Part shown: positions 61,467 to 64,000 of the stretch, piece after piece
Layout: the number at the start of each line of letters is the position of its first letter
Position numbering within the stretch: position 1 is the stretch's first letter
NCBI GenBank assembly: GCA_949285255.1
Contig: CASDXV010000017.1
Coordinates: 1 to 64,000 of the forward strand
Direction of reading: 5' to 3'
Length of the DNA stretch: 64,000 nucleotides
Source of the DNA: an uncultured bacterium
GTDB taxonomy: Bacteria; Cyanobacteriota; Vampirovibrionia; Gastranaerophilales; Gastranaerophilaceae
The notes under the pieces: model-generated
Seen by the model: the letters and a program-made list of their open reading frames with translations, nothing else
Told to the model about the DNA's origin: nothing
The model's database searches: none
Program-made: the position numbers and the translations under genes

Positions 61467-62379
61467 AAATAGGTGTGCACCATTTTTTGTATTTTTCGTT
61501 TTTGCCGCGAACGATGTCAAAATAGAGTTTTGATATTGCCGCAGTTTTTTCGCCTACTTTGCCAGTGCCTATTGTTCTGTGGTCAATTGAGCCGATTGGA
61601 GCAACTTGAGCGCCTGTTCCGCAGAAGAATGCTTCATCTGCAGTGTAGAGCTCTGTTCTGTCTATTTCTCTTTCGCAGACTTTCATACCGAGCTCTTCTT
61701 TTGCTATTTCAAGAATTGTGTTTCTTGTTACACCGACTAATATGTTGCTCGTTGTTTGAGTTGTAACAAGTGTGTCGCCTTCAACTATAAAGAAGTTCAT
61801 GGCAGAACCTTCAGCAACGTGACCTGAGGCAGATAATGATATACAATCATCAAAGCCTGCAAGCTTGGCATCTGTAATCATAAGAGCAGTGTTGGCGTAA
61901 GCACCCGAAACTTTTGCCCTTGGAGGAATAGTGTTATCTTCAAGACGTGCCCAGTTTGAAACGCAAATGTTGAGCATTTTTTCTCCGCCAAAATAATTAC
62001 CCAGTTTAATTGTAAAAATTAAAACGGAATCAGGGTTGTCAAGCAGGCTTGGACCTATTTTAAGAGCGTTTTTGTATACTTCAGGACGAACATAACAGTC
62101 TTCTCTGTAGTTATTTTTCTTTAATAAGTCTTTTGTAATTTGCATATATTCTTCCACAGTGTGTTTTGGGTCCATATGCATAATTTTGCAGCTGTTTAAA
62201 AGGCGTTCAAAGTGTTCTTTCATACGAAATGCGTATATTTGGTCTTCTTCTTTGTTGTAGTATCCTCTGATACCTTCAAACACTGATGTGCCATATAAAA
62301 AAGCGTGGGTTCTGACAGGAATCATTGCTTCATTTGATGGTACATATTTGCCGTCCATGTAGTAATACTCTTGGCCCAT
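61459..62379 (-). CDS. ilvE: Branched-chain amino acid aminotransferase
   Basis: About 306 residues, fold-type IV PLP enzyme, making valine, leucine and isoleucine from their keto acids. Seen: FLYGTSVFEGIRGY, YVRPEVYKN, the PLP lysine in AKVSGAYANTALM and the ISLSASGHVAEGSAMNFF block. ATG 62379 follows GGAGG by 5 bases; the TTG at 62391 would put the ribosome site inside the gene. Complements leuDB in the same window. Confidence 0.93.
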   Translation of the reverse strand: MGQEYYYMDGKYVPSNEAMIPVRTHAFLYGTSVFEGIRGYYNKEEDQIYAFRMKEHFERLLNSCKIMHMDPKHTVEEYMQITKDLLKKNNYREDCYVRPEVYKNALKIGPSLLDNPDSVLIFTIKLGNYFGGEKMLNICVSNWARLEDNTIPPRAKVSGAYANTALMITDAKLAGFDDCISLSASGHVAEGSAMNFFIVEGDTLVTTQTTSNILVGVTRNTILEIAKEELGMKVCEREIDRTELYTADEAFFCGTGAQVAPIGSIDHRTIGTGKVGEKTAAISKLYFDIVRGKNEKYKKWCTPIYE

Positions 62380-62473
62380 TTGTTCCTCCAAAATTTTCTG
62401 TGTACCAGTTAATTATCGCAAAATATTGTAAAAAAAGCTAGATTTTTACAATATTTTTATATAGAATGTAGCA

Positions 62474-64000
62474 ATGCTGATAATAAATTTAATTTTATTC
62501 TTTTTATTTGTATATATAATTACTTATTCAATATACACTTTAACACTTAATATTAAAGCGTTTAGCGCCAAGGAGTTCGTGTCTGATACAAAGATGCTTC
62601 TTGAATCGGGTGCAACACTTAATAACCTCTGTGTTATTGTTTGGGCAGATTCTTCAAATAAACACTTGTATGATTTGCTTAAAGTATTGGATAATCAGAC
62701 TTTTCCAAATCAAAATTACGAAGTACATGTAATTTTCAAAAAAGATAAAGAAAATATCTCAATTCCTGAGTTTGTTTACGGTGCAAATGTGCATGTTATT
62801 GAAAATCCCGAGTATTTTTCAAAAGATAAAGCGGTTTCCCTTTTTGTTGAAAAAATAGTTTCCGAGGATAAATTCAGCGCATTTGTATTTTTAGGTGCAG
62901 ACAGAATGATTGATGAAAATTATCTTTCATCCGTTAATAAGTCAATTCATAAATCTTGCGTCATAACGGGCAAATTAAGTGTTGTATCTTCAAGTAATGA
63001 TTTCTTTAAACAACTAAAGTGCCAAGTTTTGCGCTCTTATTTAAAATATCAAAACAAAGTGCAAAATATCGTTCGCACAATGTTTGAACTGCCTGTTTTA
63101 ATAGATGGTTCAAACTGTGTCATAAGTTCTGACATATTAGAAAAAACAGGAAGGGTTTGTTTTGAAACAAAAAACGATGAGTTAAAATTTTCTTTGTTTC
63201 TTGCTTCAAATTCAATTTATCCTACATTTTCCCCCTTTATTTCAACAACAGTTGATGTTGAAAACTATGACGCCTCAACGCCTTCTATTTTGCAAAGGTT
63301 GAATATGTTTAAATACTATTTCCCGAGGTCATTTTCAAAACCATGGACTTTTAAGGAATTTGTATTTTATATTTTAAAACCCGACACTCTTGGTGTAATG
63401 ATATCCTACTGCGTGTTATTTTTCTGCGCATTCAGGTACTATACCTCATTTGAATTTAAGTTCACTTTGCATCTTGGTTTGCTTTTGATTTTAAACTTTA
63501 TTCTAGGAACATTTGCGGCAAGGCTTAATCTGAAAGAAAGACTCTATATAGTTTTTTATCCTGCCTGTATTTTCTGGCAAAGAGCAAAAATATTTACCAA
63601 GAAAATATCTCTTGTCTGGATTGAAAATAAAATCCATGAAGAAGATAACGTAAACTCGGCAACGGTAAATGCTATAGTTTCTGACGGCAAAAGAGATACC
63701 TTATGCAAACTTACCCTTGTATCTGAAGACGGTATGAGAAAAGTGGTTTTTGATTGCGGAAAAAGGCATATTGCCTCAGATTCTTTCATAAGAATGTATG
63801 ATGCCATGAATGACATAACAAAGAAAGTAAAAGCAAAAGGCTTTACATTAAAAATTTGTCAGACTTGCGGCAATTTTTGCTCTGTCCCTGACGGCACGGT
63901 AGATGTTCTAAAAGGTGAGTGCAGAGCAGCCTCGCCTGATGAAACAACACTGCCGCAAACACTTATTTGGAACAGTTGTCCAAATTACCTTAGCTGTGAA
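62474..64000 (+). CDS. Glycosyltransferase-2-like membrane protein, 3' end outside window (partial)
   Basis: Open for 509 codons up to the window edge. An N-terminal membrane helix (about residues 1-25) is followed by a GT2-like domain (about 45-300; VIVWADSSN, then FLGADRMIDENYL near 133-145 as a DxD-like site), two to three membrane helices (about 305-395) and a C-terminal soluble part. This part has an unusual cysteine set at about 462, 465, 469, 483, 502 and 508 that looks like a zinc or disulfide module. No strong ribosome site is seen before the ATG. It may build a surface glycan; donor and acceptor are unknown. The protein's length is unknown because the stop lies beyond 64000. Confidence 0.72.
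   Translation, partial: MLIINLILFFLFVYIITYSIYTLTLNIKAFSAKEFVSDTKMLLESGATLNNLCVIVWADSSNKHLYDLLKVLDNQTFPNQNYEVHVIFKKDKENISIPEFVYGANVHVIENPEYFSKDKAVSLFVEKIVSEDKFSAFVFLGADRMIDENYLSSVNKSIHKSCVITGKLSVVSSSNDFFKQLKCQVLRSYLKYQNKVQNIVRTMFELPVLIDGSNCVISSDILEKTGRVCFETKNDELKFSLFLASNSIYPTFSPFISTTVDVENYDASTPSILQRLNMFKYYFPRSFSKPWTFKEFVFYILKPDTLGVMISYCVLFFCAFRYYTSFEFKFTLHLGLLLILNFILGTFAARLNLKERLYIVFYPACIFWQRAKIFTKKISLVWIENKIHEEDNVNSATVNAIVSDGKRDTLCKLTLVSEDGMRKVVFDCGKRHIASDSFIRMYDAMNDITKKVKAKGFTLKICQTCGNFCSVPDGTVDVLKGECRAASPDETTLPQTLIWNSCPNYLSCE

Overview
The window looks like a chromosome segment from a low-GC, Gram-negative, flagellated bacterium, most likely a non-photosynthetic relative of Cyanobacteria (Vampirovibrionia/Melainabacteria, probably the gut Gastranaerophilales). 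Evidence seen here: an OmpR-family regulator that matches the cyanobacterial RpaB/Ycf27 pattern along its whole length (13120-13866), outer-membrane genes (waaA, an MsbA-like exporter, an MlaE-type permease), flagellar hook genes (flgE, flgD, fliK, fliJ), a pseudopilin, and a YqhD-type alcohol dehydrogenase that fits fermentation. The taxonomic placement is inference; no 16S gene is present.

Layout. 1-475: 3' end of a 23S rRNA gene, then 5S rRNA and a terminator. 576-4044: TPR protein and phosphodiesterase (minus), ispG (plus), a small exported protein. 4039-9624: a minus-strand nuoJKLMN-like complex I membrane-arm operon whose NuoK and NuoL have lost most canonical proton-channel residues. 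9802-14467: proS-gatD, an orphan coiled-coil gene behind heptamer repeats, rpaB and an M14-type peptidase. 14464-20125: yqhD, a pseudopilin, rpmI-rplT, a membrane-protein pair and pheS. 20122-25186: rpmF-plsX-fabH-fabD-fabG, an ankyrin protein and a small winged-helix protein. 25297-26900: leuD-leuB. 27718-28063: tRNA-Val(UAC) preceded by 91-bp tandem repeats built from inverted pieces of that tRNA. 28069-30498: ABC exporter and a Nudix hydrolase.

30571-37627 is a seven-gene overlapping purine operon (purS-Q-L-F-M-N-D). 37659-38717 is rpsF-ssb-rpsR behind a duplicated translation start. 38745-42178 is an envelope operon: DUF4127 gene, waaA, dapF. 42250-49326 is a partial division/cell-wall cluster, murF-mraY-murD-ftsW-murG-folC. 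49309-50536 is coaX-dut. 50670-54807 holds lineage-type small proteins, an HD-GYP response regulator, a PHP phosphoesterase and a membrane protein. 54954-56411 is a short Orn/Lys/Arg decarboxylase-family enzyme. 56467-60599 is fliJ-fliK-flgD-flgE. 60714-62379 is ilvE-mlaE. From 62474 a glycosyltransferase-like gene runs off the end of the window.

Genes are packed very tightly: most same-strand neighbours overlap by 1-50 bp, and six convergent pairs overlap at their 3' ends. Several pathways are represented only in part (no murC/murE, leuA/leuC, acpP, nuoA-I, pheT, murT or purB/C/E/H/K), so their partners must lie elsewhere. No CRISPR array, insertion sequence, integrase or prophage was seen. 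The only stretch over 300 bases without a protein gene is 27652-28068, which holds the tRNA, its terminator, the tandem repeats and a promoter. Other intergenic gaps are short; where no site is listed in them, nothing convincing was seen.
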